This document shows, piece by piece, positions 26,848 through 36,642 of a stretch of 64,000 nucleotides of DNA; position 1 is the first letter of the stretch; each line of letters starts with the position of its first letter. The stretch lies in NCBI RefSeq assembly GCF_022899935.1, contig NZ_JALJCJ010000002.1, positions 186,001 to 250,000 on the forward strand, given 5' to 3'. The stretch comes from Shinella curvata. Lineage in GTDB: Bacteria; Pseudomonadota; Alphaproteobacteria; Rhizobiales; Rhizobiaceae. The notes beneath the pieces are model-generated. The model did not search any database. It had not been told where the DNA came from and saw nothing but the letters and a program-made list of their open reading frames with translations. A program made the translations under genes and the position numbers.

Positions 26848-27450
26848 ATGGAGGAGGCCGACCGCATCGCCGGCCTCTACGAACGCCACGCGGCAACCTT
26901 CGACCGGGTCCGCGGTCGCGAATTTCTCGAAAAACCGTGGATCGACCGTTTTGCCGCGCCGCTTACGGCCGGCGCGGCCGTCCTCGACCTGGGTTGCGGC
27001 TCCGGTGAGCCGATGGCGGCGAGCCTCATCGATCGCGGATTTGCCGTGACGGGCGTGGACAGTTCCGAAACCCTGATCGGTCTCTGCCGCGCACGCCATC
27101 CGAAAGGTGACTGGCATGTCGGTGACATGCGCGGCTTTAAGTCGGAAAAGACCTTCGCCGGCATTCTCGCCTGGCACAGCTTCTTCCATCTCGCACCCGA
27201 TGATCAGCGCGCGATGTTTCCGCGTTTCGCCGCCATGGCCGCGCCCGGTGCCATGCTGATGTTCACCTCCGGCCCGGCGCACGGCGTCGTCATCGGGCGT
27301 TTCGCAGGCGAGCCGCTCTATCATGCCAGCCTGGATGCGGCGGAATATCGGGCGCTGCTCGCGCAAAGCGGTTTCTCCGTGGTCGAGCACGTTGTCCAGG
27401 ATCCGGATTGTGGTGGTGCGACGGTGTGGCTCGCGCAAAAAGCCGGCTGA
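26848..27450 (+). CDS. SAM-dependent class I methyltransferase
   Basis: A 200-residue methyltransferase with motif I VLDLGCGSGEPMAA, an acidic residue after strand 2 (VTGVDSSE) and motif IV-like GILAWHSFFHLAPDDQ. The substrate cannot be told; the HSFFHL phrase is common in small-molecule methyltransferases. The ATG at 26848 is one base beyond the hisG stop, which makes it a member of the hisS-hisZ-hisG transcript. This may be only read-through, or a link to histidine metabolism that I cannot support. Confidence 0.9.
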   Translation: MEEADRIAGLYERHAATFDRVRGREFLEKPWIDRFAAPLTAGAAVLDLGCGSGEPMAASLIDRGFAVTGVDSSETLIGLCRARHPKGDWHVGDMRGFKSEKTFAGILAWHSFFHLAPDDQRAMFPRFAAMAAPGAMLMFTSGPAHGVVIGRFAGEPLYHASLDAAEYRALLAQSGFSVVEHVVQDPDCGGATVWLAQKAG

Positions 27451-27517
27451 CGGTCGGTTGCCGGCCACGGATCCCGTTCCTATATGCTCCATCTACCCCA
27501 GAAGGAGCTCGCCCGCC

Positions 27518-28225
27518 TTGTCCGATCTTTCCGCCTTCCCCATCACCAAGAAATGGCCCGCCAAGAACCCCGACATCCTCCAGCTCTATTCGCTGCCGAC
27601 GCCGAACGGCGTGAAGTTGGCGATTGCTCTGGAAGAACTCGGTCTAGCCTATGAGCCGCATCGCATCGAGTTCGGGCCTGACGGCGTAAAGTCGCCGGAG
27701 TTCATTTCGCTCAATCCGAACGGCCGCATTCCGGCGATCATCGACCCCAATGGTCCCGACGGCAGACCGATCGGCCTCTTCGAATCGGGTGCTATCCTCG
27801 TCTATCTCGCGGAAAAGACCGGCAAGCTGATCCCGGCCGATGCCGCCGGGCGCTACGAGACGCTGGCCTGGGTGATGTTCCAGATGAGTGGCGTCGGGCC
27901 GATGTTCGGCCAGTTCGGCCATTTCCACAAGTTCGCTGCCGACAAGGTCGCCAACAATCCCTATCCCGCCGAGCGCTACCGCGATGAATCGCGGCGCCTG
28001 CTCTCCATTCTCGAAGAGCGGCTGAAAGATCGTCAGTGGATCATGGGCGACGAATACACGATCGCCGACATCACGACCTTCCCGTGGATCCGGGGTGCCG
28101 ACATCTTCTATGGCGGCCGCGAAGCGCTGGGCTATGCCGATTTCCCTAGTGTCATGGCGTGGCTGGAGCGCTGCGTCGCCCGTCCGGCAAGCCAGAAGGG
28201 CCTCGAAATCCCCGCCAAGGCCTGA
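27518..28225 (+). CDS. Glutathione S-transferase family protein (Ure2p/YghU/YfcG-like)
   Basis: A 235-residue thiol transferase-like protein. The thioredoxin-fold N-terminus has LYSLPTPNGVKLAIALEELG (the TPNG loop of Nu-class GSTs) and PNGRIPAIIDPNG...LFESGAILVYLAEKTG (glutathione site). The alpha-helical C-terminus has YTIADITTFPWIRG. The start is TTG at 27518, ten bases after AGAAGGAG, with no ATG nearby in frame. Nu-class members act as disulphide-bond reductases using two glutathione molecules. It precedes a ferredoxin reductase gene on the same strand. Confidence 0.93.
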   Translation: MSDLSAFPITKKWPAKNPDILQLYSLPTPNGVKLAIALEELGLAYEPHRIEFGPDGVKSPEFISLNPNGRIPAIIDPNGPDGRPIGLFESGAILVYLAEKTGKLIPADAAGRYETLAWVMFQMSGVGPMFGQFGHFHKFAADKVANNPYPAERYRDESRRLLSILEERLKDRQWIMGDEYTIADITTFPWIRGADIFYGGREALGYADFPSVMAWLERCVARPASQKGLEIPAKA

Positions 28226-28317
28226 CGCAAACGAAAAATCCGGCGGCGTGGTGGCGTGTTGACGCCGCCCGCCGACGCGGGCTACGTCTGGGAAAACAGG
28301 CAAGGGACGGAAATATC

Positions 28318-29535
28318 GTGACGGGAAGACTGGTTGTTGTGGGCGGCGGTCAGGCCGCATTCGCCCTCGTTGCCAAATTGCGTGCGCTGAAGGACGAGCG
28401 GCCGATCACCATCGTCGCCGCCGAAGCAAGCCATCCCTACCAGCGACCGCCACTGTCGAAGAAATACCTGCTCGGCGAGGCCGATCTCTCCCGCCTGATG
28501 TTCCGCCCGGAAAACTGGTACCCCGACAACAATGTCGAGATCCACCTCTCCACCGAGGTGACGGCGATCGACCGCGATGCCAAGACCGTGACGCTCAGCG
28601 ACGGTTCGACGCTGCATTACCAGTTCCTGGCGCTGGCGACCGGTGCGACACCGCGCCGCCTGCCGGCTGAGATCGGCGGCGACCTCGATGGCGTCTTCAC
28701 CGTGCGTGATTACCGCGATGCCGACCGACTTGGTCTGGAAATGCAGGAGGGCCGCCGGGCGCTGGTCATCGGCGGCGGCTATATCGGGCTGGAAGCAGCC
28801 GCCGTTGCACGGGGCAGGGGGCTTCATGTCACGGTCATCGAAATGGCCGACCGCATCCTCGCCCGCGTCGCCTCGCCGGCCACGGCCACCATTCTCAAGG
28901 CCATCCACAACGCCCGCGGCGTTGATGTGCGCGAAAAGACCGGCCTCGTGCGCCTGCTCGGCGAAAACGGTCGCGTCACCGGCGCGGAGCTGACGGACGG
29001 CTTCGTGCTGCCCGTCGATGTCGTGATCGCCGGCATCGGCGTGACGGCCAACGACCAGCTTGCCCGCGAGGCCGGCCTTGAGGTCACCAACGGCATCGTT
29101 GTCGATGTCCATGCCCGAACCTCCGATCCCGCGATCTTCGCCATGGGCGACTGCGCCGTGCTGCCCTTCGAGGGCAATCGCGTGCGGCTCGAATCCGTGC
29201 AGAACGCTGTCGATCAGGGCGAGGCCGCTGCCGCCGTCATCGCCGGCGGCGAAGCGCCCTATGAGCCGAAGCCTTGGTTCTGGTCGGATCAGTATGACGT
29301 GAAGCTGCAGATCGCCGGTTTCTGCATGGGCTTCGACGACACGTTCGTGCGCCCCGGCCAGCGCGAGGGCAGCGTTTCTGTCTGGTATTTCCGGGAGGGC
29401 AAGCTCATCGCGGTCGATGCGGTCAACGACGCCAAGGCGTATGTGGTCGGCAAGAAGCTGATCGAGATGGGGCGCACGCCGGACCGGGCGGCGCTGGAAA
29501 ATCCGGAGACCGACCTTAAGGCGTTGACGCTGTAA
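28318..29535 (+). CDS. NAD(P)H-dependent ferredoxin/rubredoxin-type reductase (FAD)
   Basis: A 405-residue flavoprotein of the putidaredoxin-reductase family that moves electrons from NAD(P)H to a small iron-sulfur carrier. FAD binding shows as VVVGGGQAAFALVAKLR and DPAIFAMGDCAVLP; NAD binding as LVIGGGYIGLEAAAVARGRG; the family phrase HPYQRPPLSKKYL is present. The C-terminal reductase domain starts near PWFWSDQYDVKLQIAG. The start is GTG at 28318, with AAGGGACGG upstream. No ferredoxin or Rieske partner gene is adjacent, so the physiological acceptor is unknown. Confidence 0.93.
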   Translation: MTGRLVVVGGGQAAFALVAKLRALKDERPITIVAAEASHPYQRPPLSKKYLLGEADLSRLMFRPENWYPDNNVEIHLSTEVTAIDRDAKTVTLSDGSTLHYQFLALATGATPRRLPAEIGGDLDGVFTVRDYRDADRLGLEMQEGRRALVIGGGYIGLEAAAVARGRGLHVTVIEMADRILARVASPATATILKAIHNARGVDVREKTGLVRLLGENGRVTGAELTDGFVLPVDVVIAGIGVTANDQLAREAGLEVTNGIVVDVHARTSDPAIFAMGDCAVLPFEGNRVRLESVQNAVDQGEAAAAVIAGGEAPYEPKPWFWSDQYDVKLQIAGFCMGFDDTFVRPGQREGSVSVWYFREGKLIAVDAVNDAKAYVVGKKLIEMGRTPDRAALENPETDLKALTL

Positions 29536-29721
29536 GGGTTTCGCTGATGAGGTGTGGTGCCGACTGTTACATGCCATAACAGTTGCATCATTTTGATATT
29601 CGTTAAGTATGATAAAAGGCGGGCCTACCGGATGCCGCCGAATACTTTCTGAATTCACTCATTTTTCAGTCTTCTCCGGCTGAGTGGAGCGACATAGCAG
29701 CTCCCACCCGGTGAATTCCCC

Positions 29722-32520
29722 ATGCTCCGTATCCTGACCTGCCTGACCGTCGAGCACGACCTGCGGCTCGTTTTGCTCGCGGCTCTGATCTGCTTCCTCT
29801 CCTGCTATGTCGCGGTAACGCTGACGCAGCGGGCGCTGGTCGCCAAGGGCACGGCACGCACTCTGTGGCTGGGCGCGGCGGGCACGTCGAGCGGCTTCGG
29901 CATCTGGGCGACGCATTTCATCGCGATGCTGGCCTATGACCCCGGCATGACCATGGGCTTCGATATGGAGCCGACGCTGATTTCACTCGGTGTCGCCATT
30001 GGCGTCACGACGCTCGGCCTTGCGGTGGCGACCTATGTCGGTGGTCGCAGCGCGGTGGTCGCCGGCGGCATGCTGCTCGGCGCGGGGGTCACCTCGATGC
30101 ATTACATCGGCATGTCGGCATTGGAACTGCCGGGTGTGCTCACCTGGGATTGGCCCTATGTCGTCGCCTCGATCATCTGCGCGGGCCTTTTCGGTGCGCT
30201 TTCGCTGATTTTCTGCGTGCGCCCGCAGCATCGCGTGGGTGATCGTATCTTGGCGACCGGCCTGATGGCGCTCGCCGTGGTCTCGCTGCATTTCACCGCC
30301 ATGGCCGCCGTCCGCATCGAGCCGGGCCTGATGCCGGTCGGCGACGATACGCTGATCTCGACGAGCCTCATGGTGCCGTTGATCGCCGTCGTCGCCTTCT
30401 CGCTGCTTTTTACCGGATTGACCGCAGCGGTCTTTGCACGTCAGGCGGAGCTGGCGGCCAACGAAAGCACGCGCCAGTTCGCCATGCTCGTGCAGGGCGT
30501 CAAGGACTATGCCATCTACATGCTCGACCCGCAGGGCCGCGTCGCCAACTGGAACGAGGGTGCCGAGCGCAACAAGGGCTACAAGGCGCACGAGATCGTC
30601 GGCCAGCATTTCTCCCAGTTCTACGGTGAGGATGAGCGCGTCGCCGGCCTGCCGGAGCGGGCGCTGGACATCGCCCGCACGGAGGGCAAGTACGAAAGCG
30701 AGGGCTGGCGCTACCGCAAGGACGGTACGCGCTTCTGGGCGCATGTCGTGCTCGACCCCATCTATGATGCCGGCGGCGCACTCGTCGGTTATGCCAAGAT
30801 CACCAAGGATGTGACGAAGGAAAAGGCAGATGCCGACCGGCTCGCCGAAGTCACCAAGAACCTTGACCTGGCCCTTGAAAACATGACGCAGGGCCTTTGC
30901 CTCTTCGACAAGGACGAGCGCCTGCTGATTGCCAACAAGCGCTACAGCGAACTCTTCAATTTCCCGGAAGGCCGCATCCAGCCGGGCATGACGCTGCGCG
31001 AGATCGTCGACCAGGGCGTCGCCGACGTCTTCGTCGATCCCGATATCTGGAAGCCGCGGGCGCGCGACATGTATGCGCGCCGCCGTGCCGCCATCCAGGC
31101 CAATGATGGTGGAGCGATCGTCGAAAAGCTGTCCAATGGCGTATCCGTGCAATTGCGCTATCGCACGCTGCCGGATGGCGCCTGGGTCGCCACCTATGAG
31201 GACATTTCCGAACGCCTTCGTTCCGAGGAACAGATCTCTTTCCTCGCGCGCCACGACGGCTTGACCGGCCTGCCGAACCGCGCAAGCTTCAACACCAGCC
31301 TGGAGGCCGATCTTGTCTCGGCGCGCCGCTCCGGCGGTCTGGTCGCGGCCATCGGCATCGACCTCGACAAGTTCAAGGAAATCAACGATACGCGCGGCCA
31401 TGCCGCCGGCGACGAGGTTCTGACCACGCTCGCCCGGCGCATGCAGGCCTGCCTGGAGGCCGACGAGACCGTCGCGCGCTTCGGTGGCGATGAGTTCGCC
31501 GCTTCCAAGCGCTTCGAGGACATGGCCGATCTCACCGATTTCCTCCAGCGCCTCGAAGCCTGCCTCAACGATGAAATCCGCATCGACGGCTATGACATCA
31601 AGCCCGGTGCGAGCCTCGGTGTCGCCATCTATCCGCAGGATGCCGACACGGTCGAAGCGCTGCTCAACAATGCCGACCTTGCCATGTACCGTGCCAAGGA
31701 CGCGTTGACCGAAACGGTCTGCTTCTACGAGGTCTCGATGGATGAGGCCGCCCGCAGCCGCCGCCTCATCGCCAACGATCTGTGGCAGGCCGTGGAGCGT
31801 CGGGAGCTGCAACTGCACTATCAGGTGCAGAAGGCGGTCAATAGCGGCGAGACGCTCGGCTACGAGGTGCTGTTGCGCTGGCACCATCCGGTGCGCGGTA
31901 CGATCCCGCCATCCGAATTCATTCCGATTGCGGAAGCGTGCGGCGCCATCCTGCCGATCGGCGAATGGGTGCTGCGCGAAGCCTGCCGCGAGGCCGCGAC
32001 CTGGGGCAATGATTACAAGATCGCCGTCAATCTCTCGCCCGTCCAGCTCGGCAATGCCGATGTCGCCGATCTCGTGCATCGTGTGCTGCTGGAGACCGGT
32101 CTCAGCCCGCGCCGGCTGGAGCTCGAAATCACGGAATCGACGATCATCGGCGACAAGGAGCGGGCGCTCAACACGCTGCGCCGCATCAAGGCCTTCGGTG
32201 TCACGATCGCCATCGACGATTTCGGCACGGGCTACTCGTCGCTCGAAACGCTGCGCGCCTTCCCCTTCGACAAGATCAAGCTCGACCGCAGCTTCATGAG
32301 CGAGGTGGAGGCGAGCCCGGAGGCGAAGGCCATCATCCGCGCCATCCTGGCGCTCGGCCAGACGCTGCGCGTTCCGGTGCTTGCGGAAGGCGTGGAGACC
32401 CGCAGCCAGCTCGACATACTGCTCGATGAAGGCTGCGACGAGGCACAGGGCTATTTCCTCGGACGTCCGGTGCCCGTGGAGCGCATCCGCGTCGATACGG
32501 AGAAGAGCGAGGCGGCGTAA
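29722..32520 (+). CDS. MHYT-PAS-PAS-GGDEF-EAL cyclic-di-GMP signalling protein
   Basis: A 932-residue inner-membrane protein. Residues ~1-240 form an MHYT sensor with several membrane helices and repeats of the signature: THFIAM, MHYIGM and LHFTAM, proposed to bind copper and sense gases. PAS domains follow (~255-370, ~385-490, the second with LENMTQGLCLFDKDERLLIA). The GGDEF domain has intact FGGDEF at about residue 588, with no RxxD inhibitory site before it. The EAL domain starts with EVLLRW at ~715 and keeps NLSP, ITES and DDFGTGYSS. Both cyclase and phosphodiesterase motifs look intact, so the net activity cannot be predicted. Confidence 0.95.
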   Translation: MLRILTCLTVEHDLRLVLLAALICFLSCYVAVTLTQRALVAKGTARTLWLGAAGTSSGFGIWATHFIAMLAYDPGMTMGFDMEPTLISLGVAIGVTTLGLAVATYVGGRSAVVAGGMLLGAGVTSMHYIGMSALELPGVLTWDWPYVVASIICAGLFGALSLIFCVRPQHRVGDRILATGLMALAVVSLHFTAMAAVRIEPGLMPVGDDTLISTSLMVPLIAVVAFSLLFTGLTAAVFARQAELAANESTRQFAMLVQGVKDYAIYMLDPQGRVANWNEGAERNKGYKAHEIVGQHFSQFYGEDERVAGLPERALDIARTEGKYESEGWRYRKDGTRFWAHVVLDPIYDAGGALVGYAKITKDVTKEKADADRLAEVTKNLDLALENMTQGLCLFDKDERLLIANKRYSELFNFPEGRIQPGMTLREIVDQGVADVFVDPDIWKPRARDMYARRRAAIQANDGGAIVEKLSNGVSVQLRYRTLPDGAWVATYEDISERLRSEEQISFLARHDGLTGLPNRASFNTSLEADLVSARRSGGLVAAIGIDLDKFKEINDTRGHAAGDEVLTTLARRMQACLEADETVARFGGDEFAASKRFEDMADLTDFLQRLEACLNDEIRIDGYDIKPGASLGVAIYPQDADTVEALLNNADLAMYRAKDALTETVCFYEVSMDEAARSRRLIANDLWQAVERRELQLHYQVQKAVNSGETLGYEVLLRWHHPVRGTIPPSEFIPIAEACGAILPIGEWVLREACREAATWGNDYKIAVNLSPVQLGNADVADLVHRVLLETGLSPRRLELEITESTIIGDKERALNTLRRIKAFGVTIAIDDFGTGYSSLETLRAFPFDKIKLDRSFMSEVEASPEAKAIIRAILALGQTLRVPVLAEGVETRSQLDILLDEGCDEAQGYFLGRPVPVERIRVDTEKSEAA

Positions 32521-32529
32521 CGCCGCCTT

Positions 32530-32976
32530 CTACTGCCGCTTGAAGCGCCGCCCGACCAGGTCGATCTGGAAGCGGGGGAAGATGAAGACGCCGATGATCG
32601 TGCCGGCGTATTTCTCCTCGAGACCCGTCGATTCGCCAACGCAGAACACCGGCTGGCGCGGCGCGCCGTCGAGATGGATCGTCGTGGAGAAGCAGAACGA
32701 CGACGAGGAGGCCGCCGCCTGCTCGAAGAGTTCCAGCACGCGGGTGCGGTCCAGCGGCTCGTAGCAGCGGATGAGATTGAGCAGCCCGCAGGTGCGCTGC
32801 GTCAGGCCATGCGCCAGCGTCGCCTTCTCTCCCAGCGTGAACAGGCCATTGGAAAGATCGCCGGTCCAGCGCTCCGTCACGCAATACTGCGTCAACAGCT
32901 CGTTGTCCGTCTCGTCGAACTCCATCGAGCCCGGCAAAAAGGGCGATGAGAGATCAGTCTTGATTATTTTGAACAC
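32530..32976 (-). CDS. PAS-like protein of unnamed family (paralogue B)
   Basis: A 148-residue soluble protein starting at GTG 32976 (GAGG seven bases upstream). It aligns by eye across ~105 residues with the protein at 22102-22611. Shared positions include RWTGDLSNG...TLG, AHGL...CGLLNLIRCYEPLD, RVLELFEQAAAS, FCFSTTI, QPVFCVGES and GTIIGVF. The order LIRCYEPLDRTRVLELFEQA, then strands F.FSTTI and PVFCVGES, mirrors the HPDD-R-RVL-E-A pattern of PAS_3 domains. It stands alone without output domain, convergent with the MHYT-GGDEF-EAL gene (nine bases apart). A role as a sensory partner is conjecture. Confidence 0.7.
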   Translation of the reverse strand: MFKIIKTDLSSPFLPGSMEFDETDNELLTQYCVTERWTGDLSNGLFTLGEKATLAHGLTQRTCGLLNLIRCYEPLDRTRVLELFEQAAASSSSFCFSTTIHLDGAPRQPVFCVGESTGLEEKYAGTIIGVFIFPRFQIDLVGRRFKRQ

Positions 32977-33189
32977 CTACGACCTCAGGCAGTTGCTCGA
33001 ATTTGACCATCACGTCGCGTCCGGTGCGGCACGCAACATGCTAAAAAGCAGTGCCGGCTGACCTCCTCGAAGTCTGCCGCCCCCACTTTCTCATGAACTG
33101 AACTGCATCCGGCTCCGTCTGTGCATGCGGGTCGGACGTACGCGACAAAACCGCCGCTGCCTCTCCATTCAGGTCGTCGGCGGTTTTCA

Positions 33190-33399
33190 TCAAAATCGTT
33201 CGGGATATCTGGCTGCACGATCAGCGGCAAGAATGATGCCGTTCCGCAGCGCCTGAACCCCCTGTGAATCTTTAAAGTTCACTTGGAGCGTCTTTATAGT
33301 GGGTTTTTTGATACCATCAACGGCTTTTTGATAATTATTGTACAAATGGTCAAAATCTTTTTTCCGGAAACGATACAGGTCCGGCCGCGCAATAAACAA
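33190..33399 (-). pseudogene. Possible low-GC gene remnant after groEL
   Basis: A 69-codon frame starting at TTG 33399, hydrophilic and AT-rich in codon use (DHLYNNYQKAVDGIKKPTIK; NGIILAADRAARYPERF). Its composition differs from all neighbours: many AAA, TTT and AAT codons. It abuts the groEL terminator, has no ribosome-binding site, and could be the C-terminal remnant of a transferred gene whose 5' part is lost. It could equally be chance. The surrounding gap (32977-33468) otherwise holds a palindrome GTGAA-N9-TTCAC (33265-33283) and no other convincing gene. Confidence 0.25.
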
Positions 33400-33425
33400 A
33401 AAGGGCGGCCCGAAGACCGCCCTTT
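33396..33425 (-). terminator. Rho-independent terminator of groEL
   Basis: On the minus strand AAAGGGCGG pairs with CCGCCCTTT around a TCTTCGGG loop, followed by TTTG and a T-rich stretch. It lies about 45 bases after the groEL stop. Confidence 0.85.
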
Positions 33426-33468
33426 CCGTAACTGAACCGGATGGCTCAGATGCGACGGCTTTCGCCTA

Positions 33469-35151
<1,683 letters not shown>

Positions 35152-35162
35152 CTACCGGCTAA

Positions 35163-35459
35163 TCAGCCGATGACGCCCATGATGTCGGCTTCCTTCATGA
35201 TCAGAAGGTCTTCGCCGTCGAGCTTGACTTCGGTGCCCGACCACTTGCCGAACAGGACGCGGTCGCCGACCTTGACGTCGAGAGCGACGATGGCGCCCTT
35301 GTCGTCACGGGTGCCGGTGCCGACGGCGACGATTTCGCCTTCCTGCGGCTTTTCCTTGGCGGTGTCCGGAATGATGATCCCGCCCTTGGTCTTTGCTTCG
35401 GATTCAACGCGACGAACGACGACGCGGTCGTGAAGCGGGCGGAAGGTGGTGCTTGCCAT
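35163..35459 (-). CDS. groS: Co-chaperonin GroES
   Basis: A 98-residue heptameric lid of the GroEL chamber. It has the typical start [20 protein letters not shown], the mobile loop [20 protein letters not shown] and the roof region. It is the first gene of the groES-groEL operon, downstream of a CIRCE operator. Confidence 0.98.
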   Translation of the reverse strand: MASTTFRPLHDRVVVRRVESEAKTKGGIIIPDTAKEKPQEGEIVAVGTGTRDDKGAIVALDVKVGDRVLFGKWSGTEVKLDGEDLLIMKEADIMGVIG

Positions 35460-35517
35460 TGTCTAATCCCTCGATCGAATGACATTGCGGATCCCGGAAT
35501 GGACCCGATGATTGATG

Positions 35518-35544
35518 TTAGCACTCGCCGTTTAGGAGTGCTAG
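35518..35544. promoter_or_regulatory. CIRCE operator (HrcA-binding site)
   Basis: TTAGCACTC, nine-base spacer GCCGTTTAG, then GAGTGCTAG. This matches the CIRCE consensus (TTAGCACTC-N9-GAGTGCTAA) except the last base. It lies 59 bases upstream of groES and marks heat-inducible repression by HrcA, which is encoded elsewhere. Confidence 0.93.
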
Positions 35545-35779
35545 CGGCCTTGAAGTAGGCGTCGGCGTTGTACGAGTCAAGAACGCCGCTCTCAAATTAT
35601 TTTGCCTGCGATGGTTACCGCAGCCCGGCAGATGGGGGCGATGTCGCATGCCATCAAGTCAACTTCGTGAATTTCCGTCTCTTTCCCTGTGGGCAGGGCA
35701 AAATTGCGGGAAGAGGCTTGTTTTCTTTGTCCCGCTTTGCAATGTCAGCCGGGCTTCGACTTCGACACGGAACTTCCTG

Positions 35780-36628
35780 ATGGCTGAACGCATCCAATCC
35801 TTCCGCGACATCGCCGCGCAGTACGACGTGGTGCTCTGCGACGTCTGGGGCGTGCTGCACAATGGCGTGGAGGTCTTCTCCCATGCCACCGAAGCGCTCG
35901 CCGAAGCGCGCAAGGCGGGGCTTACGGTCGTGCTCATCACCAATTCGCCACGCCCGCATCCGGGCGTGAAGGTGCAGATCCGCGGCCTCGGCGTCACCGA
36001 TGATGCCTATGACCGCATCGTCACCTCGGGCGACGTGACCCGCGCGCTCATCGCCGAAGGGCCGAAGAAGGTCTATTTCATCGGCGCGGAAAAGGACCTG
36101 CCGCTGCTCGATGGCTTGAATGTCGAGCCTGTCGGCATCGACGAGGCCGGCATTGTCGTCTGTGCGGGCCTGCGCGAGGACGAGAAGGAGACGGTCGAGG
36201 ATTATCGCGACGAGCTGACCGCCCTTGCGGCGCGCAAGCTGCCCTTCATCTGCGCCAATCCCGATCTCGTCGTCGAGCGCGGCCACAAGCTTATTCCCTG
36301 CGCCGGGGCGCTGGCGAAATTCTACGAGGAGCTGGGCTGCACGACGCAGATCGCCGGCAAGCCGCATCGTCCGATCTATGAGAAGTCGCTCTCCGAGGCG
36401 CGCGACGTGCGCGGCGCCTTCGATCTCGGCCGCGTCATCGCCGTCGGCGACGGCATGCCGACGGATGTGCGTGGCGCCGAAGCCTATGGCCTCGATGTGC
36501 TCTATATTTCGGGCGGCATTCACGCCCAGCATTATGTGGAAGCCGGCCGCACCGACGAGGCCAAGCTTGCCGCCTTCCTCGTCCAGGAAAACACCCACCC
36601 GAAATGGTGGATGCCCCGGCTTCAGTGA
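35780..36628 (+). CDS. HAD-superfamily IIA hydrolase (NagD-like phosphatase)
   Basis: A 282-residue HAD phosphatase of subclass IIA. Motif I is CDVWGVLHNGVEVF (nucleophile Asp, though the second Asp of DxD is replaced by W-G-V-L as usual for this clade). Motif II is TNSPRP, and motif III/IV is GKPHRPIYEKSL plus VGDGMPTDVRGAEAYG. The family resembles the alphaproteobacterial TIGR01459 group of unknown substrate. The ATG at 35780 is chosen because the protein begins there in the usual way; earlier codons are not protein-like. It precedes ribF by 14 bases, so it may dephosphorylate a flavin or sugar phosphate (inference). Confidence 0.9.
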   Translation: MAERIQSFRDIAAQYDVVLCDVWGVLHNGVEVFSHATEALAEARKAGLTVVLITNSPRPHPGVKVQIRGLGVTDDAYDRIVTSGDVTRALIAEGPKKVYFIGAEKDLPLLDGLNVEPVGIDEAGIVVCAGLREDEKETVEDYRDELTALAARKLPFICANPDLVVERGHKLIPCAGALAKFYEELGCTTQIAGKPHRPIYEKSLSEARDVRGAFDLGRVIAVGDGMPTDVRGAEAYGLDVLYISGGIHAQHYVEAGRTDEAKLAAFLVQENTHPKWWMPRLQ

Positions 36629-36642
36629 CGGAGACGGTCGTC

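Noticed and set aside
29983..32079. A 698-codon minus-strand frame opposite the MHYT-GGDEF-EAL gene
   Set aside because: It is antisense to well-supported domains and has low-complexity His/Arg/Gly-rich content, typical of the opposite frame in GC-rich DNA.
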